Positions 51,801 through 59,718 of a DNA stretch of 64,000 nucleotides are shown piece after piece (the stretch's first letter is position 1; each line of letters begins with the position of its first letter). The notes beneath the pieces are model-generated. The model was not told the origin of the DNA. It ran no database searches and was given only the letters and a program-made list of their open reading frames with translations. The position numbers were made by a program, and so were the translations under genes. The stretch is taken from assembly GCF_900109725.1 (NCBI RefSeq), contig NZ_FOBC01000008.1, positions 117,507-181,506 on the forward strand, read 5' to 3'. This stretch comes from Halomonas daqiaonensis (GTDB lineage Bacteria; Pseudomonadota; Gammaproteobacteria; Pseudomonadales; Halomonadaceae).

Positions 51801-53577
51801 GCGATGGCGGTACCGCCCGTTCGCGCTCCATGCGCCTAATTCGGACACGGAGGCCGAGGCGGTACTCACGCGTATCTACGCTGTGCGCTCGCCGATTGAG
51901 ACGGCCGACGCGGCTGGCTACGCCACTTTCGACGTGCGCGGTGAGCTGATCGCTGAGACGCCACCGCGCTACCGGCTTCAAGGCCCTGTTGATGACGGCA
52001 GGGAGCGCTTTCTCGCGATCGCAGAGCATGGCCAGCCGACACTTGTGCGCTTGGCGGCGAGTGACGATACGACACCCGTGTTTGCGCTTCTAGCGGAGGT
52101 TGATTCACCCGAGAGCGCACAGCCGATACTGACGCTGCGTGCGCTCAACGACGCGAGCCTGCCCTCCGCCGCGCGCCTTATTGGCTTCGCGGGCCAGCCG
52201 CGTGTGGACGTGCCGATTACGGACTTTGAGGCGGAGTCGTCATACGAGTTGGACGTACCCGTGGGTGGCGGTTATCCAGAATTCTTCTGCTGGTGGATGG
52301 TATCGGTGTCGGCCCACGGCCGTGAAGCCCGCGCTGCACGGCGTGATGCGGTCCCCCTAGCTGCGGCTATGACTGTGGAGCCAGCCCCACCCGTGGCGGT
52401 GGTCGCCGGGCCGCCGGTGCGGCGTGTTGGCGACGAGCTCAACCCCGAGACGGAAGCGCACCGCCGGTTCCTGCCTGAGACGATCGACACGGTGTCGAAG
52501 GCGCGCAACAATCCGCGACTGGTCTTCTCGTGGATCGATCCTCGCGAGTCGGTTGGCGCCCGCCTCGTAGTACTTCGGCAGCGCAAGCGCGTGAGCGAGG
52601 ATGAGACTCCTCGGCTGCGCTCCCTCGATGTCGAACGGACACCGTGGACGGCGATCGAATCTATCGACAGCGCTGATGTGGACGCGCCGCTTGACGCCGC
52701 CGACGCCGAGTTGCTGGCAGGCACTTGGCTTCTCGGAAAGCCGGTCGAGCCGGACGATGTGGGCGATGCTACAGACGAGGATGTCCTTATTCGCCCGGAG
52801 CAGGGGCTGTCAAGCGTCAGCGGCATAATCGAGCTTGAACGCCGCATCGGCGCCGATGTACGAACAGTGCCCGCATTTGTTGACTACTACCTCGCCAACG
52901 GCGAACCACGCTTTGCGATGGATGGTAACTGGCTGTACCGATATCGTCTCGCGAGAGCGATTGACCTGGATGAAAATGGGATTTTCGCCCTGCCGAATGA
53001 TAAACGTTACTTGCTTTCGCGCAGCACAGAGTGGACGCCGTATTACCGCCCAGAGACGCGTGAGTTCGAGGTCCGGCTCAGCGAGTACCGCAACGACCCG
53101 GACCCAGACTTGGTCGAGCCTATCGTAGAGTTGCACTTCAGGGTGCTGACGAATCGGCCGCCTATGCGTTTTGAGTCGCTGGAGGGCTCGGAAATCGTGC
53201 GAGAGTGGTTGTATCGGATAGTGGTGCGCCGCCGGGTCGACCTTGCGCTCGCCGTAGAGGGTGATCCGCGCGGCTACGCGTGGGTGGATGTCGGCTATCC
53301 GGTCGAAGTACGCGACGGCGCGGATACGGCAGTGGTAGTTGACGATGTTGTCGATCGGGCTCACCCGGACGATGCACGCACCTTGGTATACGACTTTTCC
53401 GTAACGCAGTACGCCATGGTGGAGGTTGATGGCCGCCTGACGGAGCGACTAGTACGGACCCGAAGGACCGGAGCGGACGGAACCGGCGAACTTCGCGAGA
53501 TCCGACTGCCGGAGATGGCAAGAAATGGCGATACTTTAGTCGAGCACCGAGTTCGCCAAGATGTCGTGATAATCTGA
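48793..53577 (+). CDS. Giant protein of unknown function with fibronectin III-like segments, 1,594 residues
   Basis: ATG 48,793 lies inside the end of the previous gene and has a GAAGGAGAG site. No signal peptide or clear membrane helix. Residues 1-400 are Arg/Asp-rich and mixed. Segments near 465-480 (RSVFSYNVYGIWEGAPG) and 628-655 (RYRFWVTSVDAFEQESAPVA) look like strands F and G of fibronectin type III domains. Similar strands recur later (FEYAVAVGFSIASDRAPFWF near 815; LYRYRLARAIDLDENG near 1,380). The C-terminus (LVEHRVRQDVVII) ends in a beta strand. No enzyme motif is recognised. Probably a large scaffold or binding protein working with the preceding giant protein; this is an inference. 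Confidence 0.75.
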   Translation: MSDRTKLHSMAVLRREADGHYALVVRWLLGNTDEALPLDDDRFRVRCRLSGSDRYLRPDGKFGAPGEEHVIESGPRNFFMLDPPRVAEVIGTSPDGSPRYWARAQVPGGPVVPAHAAGGSLRYGERLEYSHPLGMIHLLQESTPSRQAWRLANTVAPAMRQRLDGIRSMNNGLRALGDDIELAAERSARRLGQFLVRQRLRPLDLPLHLSRAHVRLIAGVRLGQLRVPAAFEMPGIFRLNDASRTAEELAEDVAHGALVSSALDDETLIERLDAESNGRSQARQHLRLRALQGGTLIDFWCNPDAPVAACDDGARGAVYPASEVMGTGVTVGRFSAETVDGWIHYGDTIEVSVEHSPGPGNDRADRPLVDGKVETPGNILEVDPRPARWETGEAPPLRAALELKRAVRKGSSLPPPAPKGAQINYDLAQSNAGDVGTPGRPAEPSVAYQTGEGKLQILINPPAQPRGARSVFSYNVYGIWEGAPGMQHYFDNPDADPPLDTLKPWRITRRYSFARDLAPSFPGSREVAHPAVARALADPPWSPVFEAPTRTIDPSEAPDVDVGAQEGSRPLPPAGREGMTTWSLDLRKGMRSPIRVPADVVRGWDPFGALADDWTPEHDRDGNHLTDRPQRYRFWVTSVDAFEQESAPVAVLANDAQAGEFASNLFSPRWRAPLLGPPLAVSEDGDDVFSVTFDEESMSLETRWQTPYRNNLAEHDGAIAVRVDKDILRAHVVVFRRRILDRAPPEPERADLMSQHGGVFSLPQWTHQLQEMRERGFVEFHRVADIGPPTSGESWNHDFPLEWGDRGFEYAVAVGFSIASDRAPFWFQNVVPSETSEGRRAVLYIPDGDVFKESLQRIADTPRVSDVAVTDPIRVVNDAEPRGVTAIDADLPLIAASPVLPPGRVRRDHVLLRLLAHDFARNGLPLRPEPWAGTDRALTVGQQVMCESAMRRALDRCGTRPDVIYTDRYAVLRQMLAEELDARPAERVLRQHSTVGFRGVKTLRWRYRPFALHAPNSDTEAEAVLTRIYAVRSPIETADAAGYATFDVRGELIAETPPRYRLQGPVDDGRERFLAIAEHGQPTLVRLAASDDTTPVFALLAEVDSPESAQPILTLRALNDASLPSAARLIGFAGQPRVDVPITDFEAESSYELDVPVGGGYPEFFCWWMVSVSAHGREARAARRDAVPLAAAMTVEPAPPVAVVAGPPVRRVGDELNPETEAHRRFLPETIDTVSKARNNPRLVFSWIDPRESVGARLVVLRQRKRVSEDETPRLRSLDVERTPWTAIESIDSADVDAPLDAADAELLAGTWLLGKPVEPDDVGDATDEDVLIRPEQGLSSVSGIIELERRIGADVRTVPAFVDYYLANGEPRFAMDGNWLYRYRLARAIDLDENGIFALPNDKRYLLSRSTEWTPYYRPETREFEVRLSEYRNDPDPDLVEPIVELHFRVLTNRPPMRFESLEGSEIVREWLYRIVVRRRVDLALAVEGDPRGYAWVDVGYPVEVRDGADTAVVVDDVVDRAHPDDARTLVYDFSVTQYAMVEVDGRLTERLVRTRRTGADGTGELREIRLPEMARNGDTLVEHRVRQDVVII

Positions 53578-54014
53578 GCCAGTCGGGCCGCGACGCTGTG
53601 CAACAGATGGTCGATCTGTGCACGCTTTGGACGTACTGGTGACTTGAAAATATACATGGCGACCAATAATCACAACCAGTGCTACCCGCTTGAGGGAGGC
53701 AAGAGTCCTGTTTGAGAGGCATGAGGCTGGACGGTCGTACTTCTCTCGCACGCGATCAAGCCAGTTCACTCCTGTATTATTGCCGCCGTTTCTCGAATAA
53801 ATTAGCACGGCGGTAGGTCGCTTTAACTTTGTTCTCGATGGTATATGCTAGAGTTATTTCAGCAATGTCTCTCGGGAGGCTGTAGACTTCTCCAGACCAG
53901 TCGCGAAAGCTGGAGTGTTACCCATGAGGAGCGTCGCCGACTCTAGCTTAACCAGCGTGAAGTTCAATTAGCATCACACCTAGGAAATGGTGAGCCGCAT
54001 TTATTAAATTAATA
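53578..54014. other. Non-coding region between the giant-protein operon and the integrase
   Basis: About 437 bases between convergent genes. It becomes AT-rich towards 54,000 (attaaattaatattaacta). A short frame MRSVADSSLTSVKFN near 53,922 may be the tail of a lost gene. Nothing else is recognisable. Confidence 0.5.
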
Positions 54015-55271
54015 TTAACTAATTAATTGATGAGTTTTTGCTTCGAATTCAGCAATACCATTGATTGCAGGCTCAACGAGCGCTGCCACCTTTGTGAGGG
54101 CCTCTTTCCGCTCTTCGAAGTAGTCATGTCGGTCGTAGATGCCTTCAACGCCCTTGAGCTTGTGGTTCAGGCAGCGCTCCGCGACATGACCCGGCACGCC
54201 AGCAGCAGCCAGCAGGCTGCGACAGGTGCGGCGCAGGTCGTGTACCGTGAACTCGGCGATATCGCCCATTCTGTTCTCTGGCTGCGGCTTCTTGCCTGGC
54301 TCCTTGCCGAACAGCTTGGCAATGGCGCGATTCAGGGTGTCCTTGCCCATGTGGGGCCGCTTGCTGCGGCGCCGGCTGAGAAAGACGTACGGCGAACCGC
54401 AAGCGCGGACCTTGAGCTCTTCCAGCCAGACCACGGCTTGTGGGGGGAGGGGAATGACGATCCCAGCGCCTGTCTTGCTGCGTTTACCTGAAAGCTCCCA
54501 CTGCTTTCCCTTCAGGTCGAACTCAGACCACTGGGCTTCGGTCAGCTCGGTCTTGCGTACCCCCAGGACGAGCAGCAGCGCGCAGGCGAGGTAGTTGTCG
54601 CGGCTGAAGCTGTCACTGTTGTCCCTGAAGACCTGGAAGACATGGCGAAGCTCATCGATGCTTAGCGCCCGGTCGCGGCTTTTCTCGAGGCCGCCTGCAT
54701 CGTTGACGTTGAAGGCCGCAGCCGGGTTGTAGGTGAGCAGCCCCAGCTTGATGGCGTGATTAAACAGCTGCTTCAGGTACATCAGGGTGTCGTTTGCGAT
54801 GGCCGGGCGGCCAGTATCAGCAACCTTTCTGACAATGGCCCGCACGTCCATGGGGGTGACGCTATCCAGAGTGAGATGCCCGATGGAGGGGGCGATCTCT
54901 TTCTCGAAGATCCGCTTCGGGATGTTTGGGTGCTTGAGGCGCTTCTCCAGGTCCTGGTACCAGTCGCTGAACAGCTCCTGGACGGTGTGGATGACGACCC
55001 GCTCTTCACGCTTGCGCTCTTCGATGGGGTCGGCGCCGTTGCGGATAGCCTTCCGGGCCTCTCCAGCCTGCTCGCGCGCCTCAGCCAGGGACAGGTCCGC
55101 AAATTTATCCAGCGTCATCTCACGACGCTTTCCAGCGACGGTATACCGAAGCATCCAGTAAGGCGCTCCCTTACCGGGGATCATCAGGTACAGGCCGTTG
55201 CCGTCGTTGTAGCGTCCCGGCTTGCCGTCCTTGATCAGGGCCTGGACCTTCTTGGCAGTGAAGCTACCCAT
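54015..55271 (-). CDS. P4-type tyrosine integrase of the island
   Basis: A 418-residue site-specific recombinase. The N-terminal DUF4102-type arm-binding domain (FTAKKVQALIKDGKPGRYND, YWMLRYTVAGKRREMTLDKF) is followed by a core-binding domain (about 95-190) and the catalytic domain. Catalytic residues are visible: Arg239 (LGVRKTEL), His344 and Arg347 (VHDLRRTC), His370 (LNHKLKG) and Tyr379 (GIYDRHDYF; Tyr384 is an alternative). A GGGAGGGG site precedes the ATG. The gene lies next to the yicC attachment site and reads away from it. It should catalyse integration and, with a directionality factor such as one under AlpA control, excision. Confidence 0.95.
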   Translation of the reverse strand: MGSFTAKKVQALIKDGKPGRYNDGNGLYLMIPGKGAPYWMLRYTVAGKRREMTLDKFADLSLAEAREQAGEARKAIRNGADPIEERKREERVVIHTVQELFSDWYQDLEKRLKHPNIPKRIFEKEIAPSIGHLTLDSVTPMDVRAIVRKVADTGRPAIANDTLMYLKQLFNHAIKLGLLTYNPAAAFNVNDAGGLEKSRDRALSIDELRHVFQVFRDNSDSFSRDNYLACALLLVLGVRKTELTEAQWSEFDLKGKQWELSGKRSKTGAGIVIPLPPQAVVWLEELKVRACGSPYVFLSRRRSKRPHMGKDTLNRAIAKLFGKEPGKKPQPENRMGDIAEFTVHDLRRTCRSLLAAAGVPGHVAERCLNHKLKGVEGIYDRHDYFEERKEALTKVAALVEPAINGIAEFEAKTHQLIS

Positions 55272-55615
55272 TACCCCTCCCAGAGAGCGCCATCAAAAAA
55301 TTTGAAACAAATGTTTGAGTTCTTGGAGACCAGGGTAGGGCACGCCTCATCAAGTGCATGTTTACACGGCCTATGGCGCCTGGTTGGCAGGGGAGGGCTG
55401 TCACTGGAAAGGGTGGGTAGTCTCGGGGTGAGTGTTTGCAGTGGGGAGTACCCATGGGAAAATCGCGCCTCTTGGTGGGGAGTAAGCCAATGTACTCCCC
55501 ATTGTACTCCCCACTTGGCGGTGGCTTAAGCTAGATTTTCGTAGACATCCGTAGACAGCCTTCACCTGATGTTTCATAAAAAACAATAGGATATGGATGC
55601 TGGTGGAAGCCCGTG
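55272..55615. repeat. attP-arm region with repeated gtactcccc sites
   Basis: Direct copies of gtactcccc start at 55,492 and 55,504 (12-base spacing). Inverted copies (ggggagtac or eight of nine bases) start at 55,443 and 55,477. The left island end has a pair with the same spacing at 16,953 and 16,965. These fit arm-type sites bound by the integrase N-terminal domain. The integrase promoter should also be here. Confidence 0.7.
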
Positions 55616-55639
55616 GACATCACTCGATGTTCTGGATCT
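55616..55639. repeat. attR: right direct repeat within the yicC 3' end
   Basis: Identical over 24 bases to 16,856-16,879. It contains the yicC stop codon (55,620-55,622, minus strand) and the codons for its last residues, IQNIE. The gene is therefore intact after integration. Confidence 0.9.
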
Positions 55640-56483
55640 GCTCGCGCATCTGTTCGATCAGCACCTTGAGCTCCACGGCACAGCGGGTGGTGGCGGCCAC
55701 CACCGACTTGGATGACAGGGTATTGGCCTCGCGGTTGAGCTCCTGCATCAGGAAGTCCAGGCGGCGACCTACCGGGCCCTGCTGACCGAGCTGGCGTTCC
55801 ACTTCGGCCACGTGAGTGGCCAGACGATCGAGTTCCTCGTCGACGTCGGCCTTGTGGGCGAGCAGGACCAGCTCAGCCTCGAGCCGCTGGGGCTCCAGCT
55901 CAGCGCGCATTGCCTCCAGCCGCTCCAGCAGTTGGGCGCGCTGGCGCTCGAGGATCTTCGGCATCAGCCGGCGCACCTCGTCAACCTGGGCATTCACGGC
56001 AGTCAGCCGTTCGTGGATCAGCGCGGCAAGCTTCTCCCCCTCGCGGGCGCGGCCAGCGACCAGGTCGTCCAGGGCGGCCTGGAAGAGCGCCAAGGCTTCC
56101 TGCTTGACGGCCTCCATGTCGGGACCGCGGCGGTCCAGCACGCCGGGGTGGTCGAGCAGGCTCAGGGCATCGGGCATGGCGGCCCCGGGAACGCTTTCGC
56201 GGATCTCCTCCAGGGCCGTGGCGAGGGCTGCCAGGCGGCTGCGGTCGACGGCCGGTGCGGCCTCGTCGCCGGTGGGCTCGAAGCGCAGGGTGCATTCGAC
56301 CTTGCCGCGGGCCAGGCGCGAGCGCAGGGCCTCGCGGAACAGCGGCTCCAGGTCGCGCAGTGCCTCCGGCAGGCGGAAGTGGGGTTCCAGGTAGCGCTGG
56401 TTTACCGAGCGAAGCTCGAGCTGCAGGCTGCCGGCCGCGGTATCGCGATCCTGGCGTGAAAAGGCGGTCATGCTATGGGCCAT
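55620..56483 (-). CDS. yicC: Endoribonuclease YicC family protein
   Basis: A 287-residue protein starting [14 protein letters not shown], the typical YicC start; the open frame continues upstream to 56,591 without homology. The family blocks [32 protein letters not shown], and the C-terminal DUF1732 region ([20 protein letters not shown], then [19 protein letters not shown]) are intact. YicC is an RNase reported to promote turnover of small RNAs. Its 3' end is the integration target of the island. It is divergent from rph, as in related genomes. Confidence 0.95.
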   Translation of the reverse strand: MAHSMTAFSRQDRDTAAGSLQLELRSVNQRYLEPHFRLPEALRDLEPLFREALRSRLARGKVECTLRFEPTGDEAAPAVDRSRLAALATALEEIRESVPGAAMPDALSLLDHPGVLDRRGPDMEAVKQEALALFQAALDDLVAGRAREGEKLAALIHERLTAVNAQVDEVRRLMPKILERQRAQLLERLEAMRAELEPQRLEAELVLLAHKADVDEELDRLATHVAEVERQLGQQGPVGRRLDFLMQELNREANTLSSKSVVAATTRCAVELKVLIEQMREQIQNIE

Positions 56484-56611
56484 GGTGCCTCCCGATGCGC
56501 CGTGATCTCTCTGGGCCGGGCAGTGTAACCGATTCCCCGGCGATAGCGTGTAGAATGGCCGCCATTCCACAGCGTGACGTCCTGTCACCAACCCGATTCA
56601 AGAGAGGTGCC

Positions 56612-57349
56612 ATGTCTTCGGAGATCCGGCGTCCCAGCGGACGCGCCCCCGACCAGTCCCGCGAGATCCGTCTCACCCGCGACTATACCCGCCACGCCGA
56701 AGGCTCAGTGCTGGTGGAGTTTGGCGACACCAAGGTGTTGTGCAACGCCAGCGTCGAGGTCGGCGTGCCGCGCTGGCTGCGCGGCAAGAAACAGGGCTGG
56801 GTGACTGCCGAATACGGCATGCTACCCCGAGCCACCCATACCCGTGGCAGTCGCGAAGCGACGCGCGGCAAGCAGGGCGGCCGTACCTTGGAGATCCAGC
56901 GGTTGATCGGTCGATCGCTGCGCGCGGCAGTGAACCTCAAGAAGCTCGGAGAGTTCACCATCACCGTGGACTGCGACGTCATCCAGGCCGATGGCGGTAC
57001 CCGCACCGCCTCGATCACAGGCGGCTGCGTGGCGCTGATCGACGCCATCCGCCACCTGCAGCGCGAGAAGCTGATCAAGGGTGATCCCTTCCATCAGCTG
57101 GTGAGCTCGGTCTCGGTAGGGCTGTTCAAGGGGCTGCCGGTGGTCGACCTCGACTACCCCGAGGACTCCAGCGCCGATACCGACATGAACGTGGTGATGG
57201 CCCAGGAAGGCGGCCTGATCGAGGTGCAGGGCACCGCCGAGGCCGGCACCTTCAGCCGCGCCCAGCTCGACGCCATGCTCGACCTGGCCGAGAAGGCCGG
57301 CAGCGAGCTGTTCGAGCACCAGCGTGAGGCCTTGGGTATCCCTCGATAG
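56612..57349 (+). CDS. rph: Ribonuclease PH
   Basis: A 245-residue phosphorolytic 3'-5' exoribonuclease that trims tRNA 3' ends. Segments [59 protein letters not shown] and [20 protein letters not shown] are all typical, including the RGS-R and D-D residues of the active site. The ATG at 56,612 follows an AGAGAGG site. It is divergent from yicC. Confidence 0.97.
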   Translation: MSSEIRRPSGRAPDQSREIRLTRDYTRHAEGSVLVEFGDTKVLCNASVEVGVPRWLRGKKQGWVTAEYGMLPRATHTRGSREATRGKQGGRTLEIQRLIGRSLRAAVNLKKLGEFTITVDCDVIQADGGTRTASITGGCVALIDAIRHLQREKLIKGDPFHQLVSSVSVGLFKGLPVVDLDYPEDSSADTDMNVVMAQEGGLIEVQGTAEAGTFSRAQLDAMLDLAEKAGSELFEHQREALGIPR

Positions 57350-57406
57350 GCAGCCAGGCGAAGTCTGTCAACGGAGCAACCCTGGGAGTGTTTGGGTTTT
57401 CCAAAT

Positions 57407-57439
57407 GCATTGCGCCGGCCATTCAGGCCGGCGCAATGC
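57407..57439 (+). terminator. Strong hairpin after rph (14-bp perfect stem)
   Basis: GCATTGCGCCGGCC, loop attca, GGCCGGCGCAATGC. It lies about 57 bases after the rph stop in the convergent region with crc. No T tract follows; a second hairpin abuts it at 57,439-57,458. Confidence 0.65.
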
Positions 57440-57458
57440 GTTCCGGCGAGCCGGAACG
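57439..57458. terminator. Second hairpin between rph and crc
   Basis: CGTTCCGGC, loop ga, GCCGGAACG: a 9-bp perfect stem directly adjoining the previous hairpin. Together they could terminate or protect the 3' ends of both convergent transcripts. Confidence 0.5.
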
Positions 57459-57476
57459 GCGACGAAGGGAGCGGGC

Positions 57477-58244
57477 TCAGAGCGTCAGGTCATACTCGAC
57501 GATCAGCGGGGCGAACTCCGAGAAGGTGGCATCGTAGTCGATCCAGGCGTCCACCACGTGGCGGCGGAACTCGGGCCCCACCACCTGATAGTCGATGCGC
57601 CAGCCTTCCTGGCGGGAGCGCGGCACCTCCTGGTCGAGCCTGGGCCACCAGGTGTACTCGCCGGCGTCGCGGTTGATCTCGCGGAAGGTGTCGATGAAGC
57701 CGGTGGGACCAAACATCTGGTCCATCCAGGCGCGTTCTTCGGGCTTGAAGCCGGGCGTGGTCTGGTTGTCGGTCCAGTTCTGCAGGTCGAGGGTCTTGTG
57801 CGCGACATGCCAGGTGCCACAGATGATGTACTCGCGCCGCTTGCGGGCCATCTTCGACAGGTATTCCTGATACTGGGCCATGAAGGTCTGCTTGGCGGCA
57901 ACGTCGCTGCCGTCGGGCATCAGGAAGCTGGCGACGCTGAAGCGGTCGTAATCGGCCTGCAGGAAGCGAGCCTCATGGTCGCATTGGGGAAACCCCAGCC
58001 CGTACATGATCGCCTTGGGGATCTTGCGGCAGTAGAGGCCGACCCCCGAGAAACCCTCCTGTTCGGCATCGAGGAAGTAGCCCTCGTAGCCTTCCGGATA
58101 GAGGATGCTGTCGTCCAGCTCGAAGCTCTTGGCCTTGAGATTCTGGACGCAGACGACATCGGCGTCCTGGCCGGCCAGCCAGTCGAGAAAGCCTCGGCTG
58201 ACGGCTTCGCGGATGCCGTTGACATTGATGGTGGCGATTTTCAT
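57477..58244 (-). CDS. crc: Crc-like catabolite repression control protein (exonuclease III fold)
   Basis: A 255-residue protein with the exonuclease III fold (MKIATINVNGIREAVSRGFL) but altered catalytic positions: Asn35 for the metal-binding Glu (VCVQNLKAK), Thr144 and His146 for Asp and Asn (CGTWHVAHK), and Phe for the C-terminal catalytic His (SEFAPLIVEYD). This matches pseudomonad Crc (REYIYCGSLYVAHQ, APLIVDYD), which helps Hfq repress translation of catabolic mRNAs. The rph-crc-pyrE order is also that of Pseudomonas aeruginosa. It will often be annotated as exodeoxyribonuclease III, but nuclease activity is unlikely. Confidence 0.88.
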   Translation of the reverse strand: MKIATINVNGIREAVSRGFLDWLAGQDADVVCVQNLKAKSFELDDSILYPEGYEGYFLDAEQEGFSGVGLYCRKIPKAIMYGLGFPQCDHEARFLQADYDRFSVASFLMPDGSDVAAKQTFMAQYQEYLSKMARKRREYIICGTWHVAHKTLDLQNWTDNQTTPGFKPEERAWMDQMFGPTGFIDTFREINRDAGEYTWWPRLDQEVPRSRQEGWRIDYQVVGPEFRRHVVDAWIDYDATFSEFAPLIVEYDLTL

Positions 58245-58375
58245 ACATGGTCCCTTTTGCGTCGCGCGTGTATGATACCCGACGTTTCGACGTTTGGGTA
58301 AATGGCCCCGGTCGATAGACGTGATATAGGCCCTTGACCGAGATGCCAGGTCCCTGACCGTGAAGAGGAGGCCCT

Positions 58376-59074
58376 GTGGCGGACCAGCCCGGCACGCAGT
58401 GCATGCAGGATTACCAGCGGGAGTTCATCGAGTTTGCCATCGAACAGGGCGTGTTGAGCTTCGGCGAATTCACCCTGAAGTCTGGCCGGGTCAGCCCCTA
58501 TTTCTTCAACGCCGGCCTGTTCCGTAGCGGCGGCGCCCTGGCGCGGCTGGGGCGCTTCTACGCGAGGGCCATTCAGGACAGCGGCCTCGAGGTCGACGTG
58601 CTGTTCGGTCCGGCCTACAAGGGCATCCCGCTGGCGGCCACCACCGCCGTGGCGCTGGCCGACCACCATGACCGTGACATGCCCTACGCCTTCAACCGCA
58701 AGGAGGCCAAGGGCCACGGTGAGGGCGGCAACATCGTCGGAGCCGCGCTTGAAGGGCGAGTCCTGATCATCGACGACGTGATCACCGCCGGCACCGCCAT
58801 CCGCGAAGCGATGGGCCTGATCGAGGGCGCGGGTGCCCGGGCGGCCGGCGTGCTGATCGCCCTGGATCGCCAGGAGCTCGGCCAGGCCGAGGATGGAGTC
58901 AAGCGTCAAAGCGCCATCCAGGAGGTCGAGACCGCCTACGACATGCCTGTGGTCAGCATCGTTACCCTGGATCTGGTGCTCGAATACCTCGAAGCGCACG
59001 CCGGCGAGGCGATGCGGCCCCATGCCGAGGCGATCCGCGCCTACCGTGCTCGCTATGGGGTGCGAGGCGACTGA
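58376..59074 (+). CDS. pyrE: Orotate phosphoribosyltransferase
   Basis: A 232-residue enzyme converting orotate and PRPP to orotidine monophosphate in pyrimidine synthesis. The PRPP-binding motif [13 protein letters not shown] lies at 129-141 and the flexible loop ([13 protein letters not shown]) at 107-119. The GTG at 58,376 is preferred because GAGGAGG lies seven bases upstream; an ATG at 58,403 would give the common shorter N-terminus. It is divergent from crc. A 10-bp hairpin follows the gene. Confidence 0.96.
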   Translation: MADQPGTQCMQDYQREFIEFAIEQGVLSFGEFTLKSGRVSPYFFNAGLFRSGGALARLGRFYARAIQDSGLEVDVLFGPAYKGIPLAATTAVALADHHDRDMPYAFNRKEAKGHGEGGNIVGAALEGRVLIIDDVITAGTAIREAMGLIEGAGARAAGVLIALDRQELGQAEDGVKRQSAIQEVETAYDMPVVSIVTLDLVLEYLEAHAGEAMRPHAEAIRAYRARYGVRGD

Positions 59075-59113
59075 ACGCTCCGCGGCATTCTGCCGGCGTT
59101 TGCCGTTCTTCCT

Positions 59114-59135
59114 TCGGGCCCCGCACGGGGCCCGA
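59114..59135. terminator. 10-bp perfect hairpin between pyrE and trmL
   Basis: TCGGGCCCCG, loop ca, CGGGGCCCGA, 40 bases after the pyrE stop and 35 bases before trmL. No T tract, so it may only partly stop transcription. Confidence 0.55.
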
Positions 59136-59169
59136 GTGCGTTGCGAGCCCTTCATATCAGGAGTCGTTG

Positions 59170-59718
59170 ATGCTCGATGTGGTGCTCTATCAGCCCGAGA
59201 TTCCCCCCAACACCGGCAACCTGATTCGCCTCTGCGCGAACACCGGGTTCCGCCTGCACCTAATCGAACCACTGGGCTTCGTGCTGGATGACAAGCGCCT
59301 GAGGCGCGCCGGGCTCGACTACCACGAATGGTCGCGGGTCAGCGTCCATGCCGACTGGGAGGCTTTCCTGGAAGCTGTGGTGCCGGAGCGGGTCTTCGCC
59401 GTCTCGACACGCGGGCGCACCGGCTATGAGCAGCCGGCCTATCGCGAGGGCGATGCTCTGGTGTTCGGCCCCGAGACCCGTGGCCTGCCCCAGACGCTGC
59501 TCGACGCCCTGCCCGAATCCCGGTGCCTGCGCATTCCCATGCTGGCGGAGAGCCGCAGCCTGAACCTCTCCAACGCCTGTGCGGTGGTGGTCTACGAGGC
59601 CTGGCGCCAGCTGGGATTCGTGGGATCCGGCCTTCCGGGGTCCGGGCTTCCGGGGTCCGAGCTTCCGGGCTCCGGCAAGGCGGGAGACGTGTTGCCAGAG
59701 TCCGCGAGGAACCGCTGA
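59170..59718 (+). CDS. trmL: tRNA (cytidine/uridine-2'-O)-methyltransferase TrmL
   Basis: A 182-residue SPOUT-family enzyme that methylates the wobble ribose (position 34) of some tRNA-Leu. Family segments are [31 protein letters not shown] and [20 protein letters not shown] (the SPOUT knot). The last about 30 residues are unusual: three near copies of a GSGLP unit encoded by 15-base repeats (59,630-59,680), absent from the core family. The stop overlaps the rep start (TGATG). Confidence 0.93.
   Translation: MLDVVLYQPEIPPNTGNLIRLCANTGFRLHLIEPLGFVLDDKRLRRAGLDYHEWSRVSVHADWEAFLEAVVPERVFAVSTRGRTGYEQPAYREGDALVFGPETRGLPQTLLDALPESRCLRIPMLAESRSLNLSNACAVVVYEAWRQLGFVGSGLPGSGLPGSELPGSGKAGDVLPESARNR

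Larger units (their letters stand above)
16856..55639. mobile_element. 38.8 kb integrated genomic island at the 3' end of yicC
   Basis: Direct repeats of 24 bp (27 of 28 with flanking bases) bound this segment, at 16,856-16,879 and 55,616-55,639. The right copy is the 3' end of yicC including its stop codon. A tyrosine integrase gene faces inwards about 345 bases from the right copy. The cargo differs in base composition from place to place (AT-rich at 17.3-18.1 kb, 23.2-23.8 kb and parts of the hsd operon). It consists of an AlpA regulator, a replication-like protein, defence operons, a recombination module and an unknown giant-protein operon. The core gene order on each side is conserved in related genomes. 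No relaxase, type IV secretion, terminase or capsid gene is seen, so it is not a self-transmissible element or complete prophage. Confidence 0.9.

Noticed and set aside
16856..55639. Complete prophage or self-transmissible conjugative element
   Set aside because: No terminase, capsid, tail, lysis, relaxase or type IV secretion genes are visible; exonuclease/ERF genes alone are not enough.
57477..58244. Active exonuclease III (xth)
   Set aside because: The metal-binding and catalytic residues are replaced and the gene context is that of crc.
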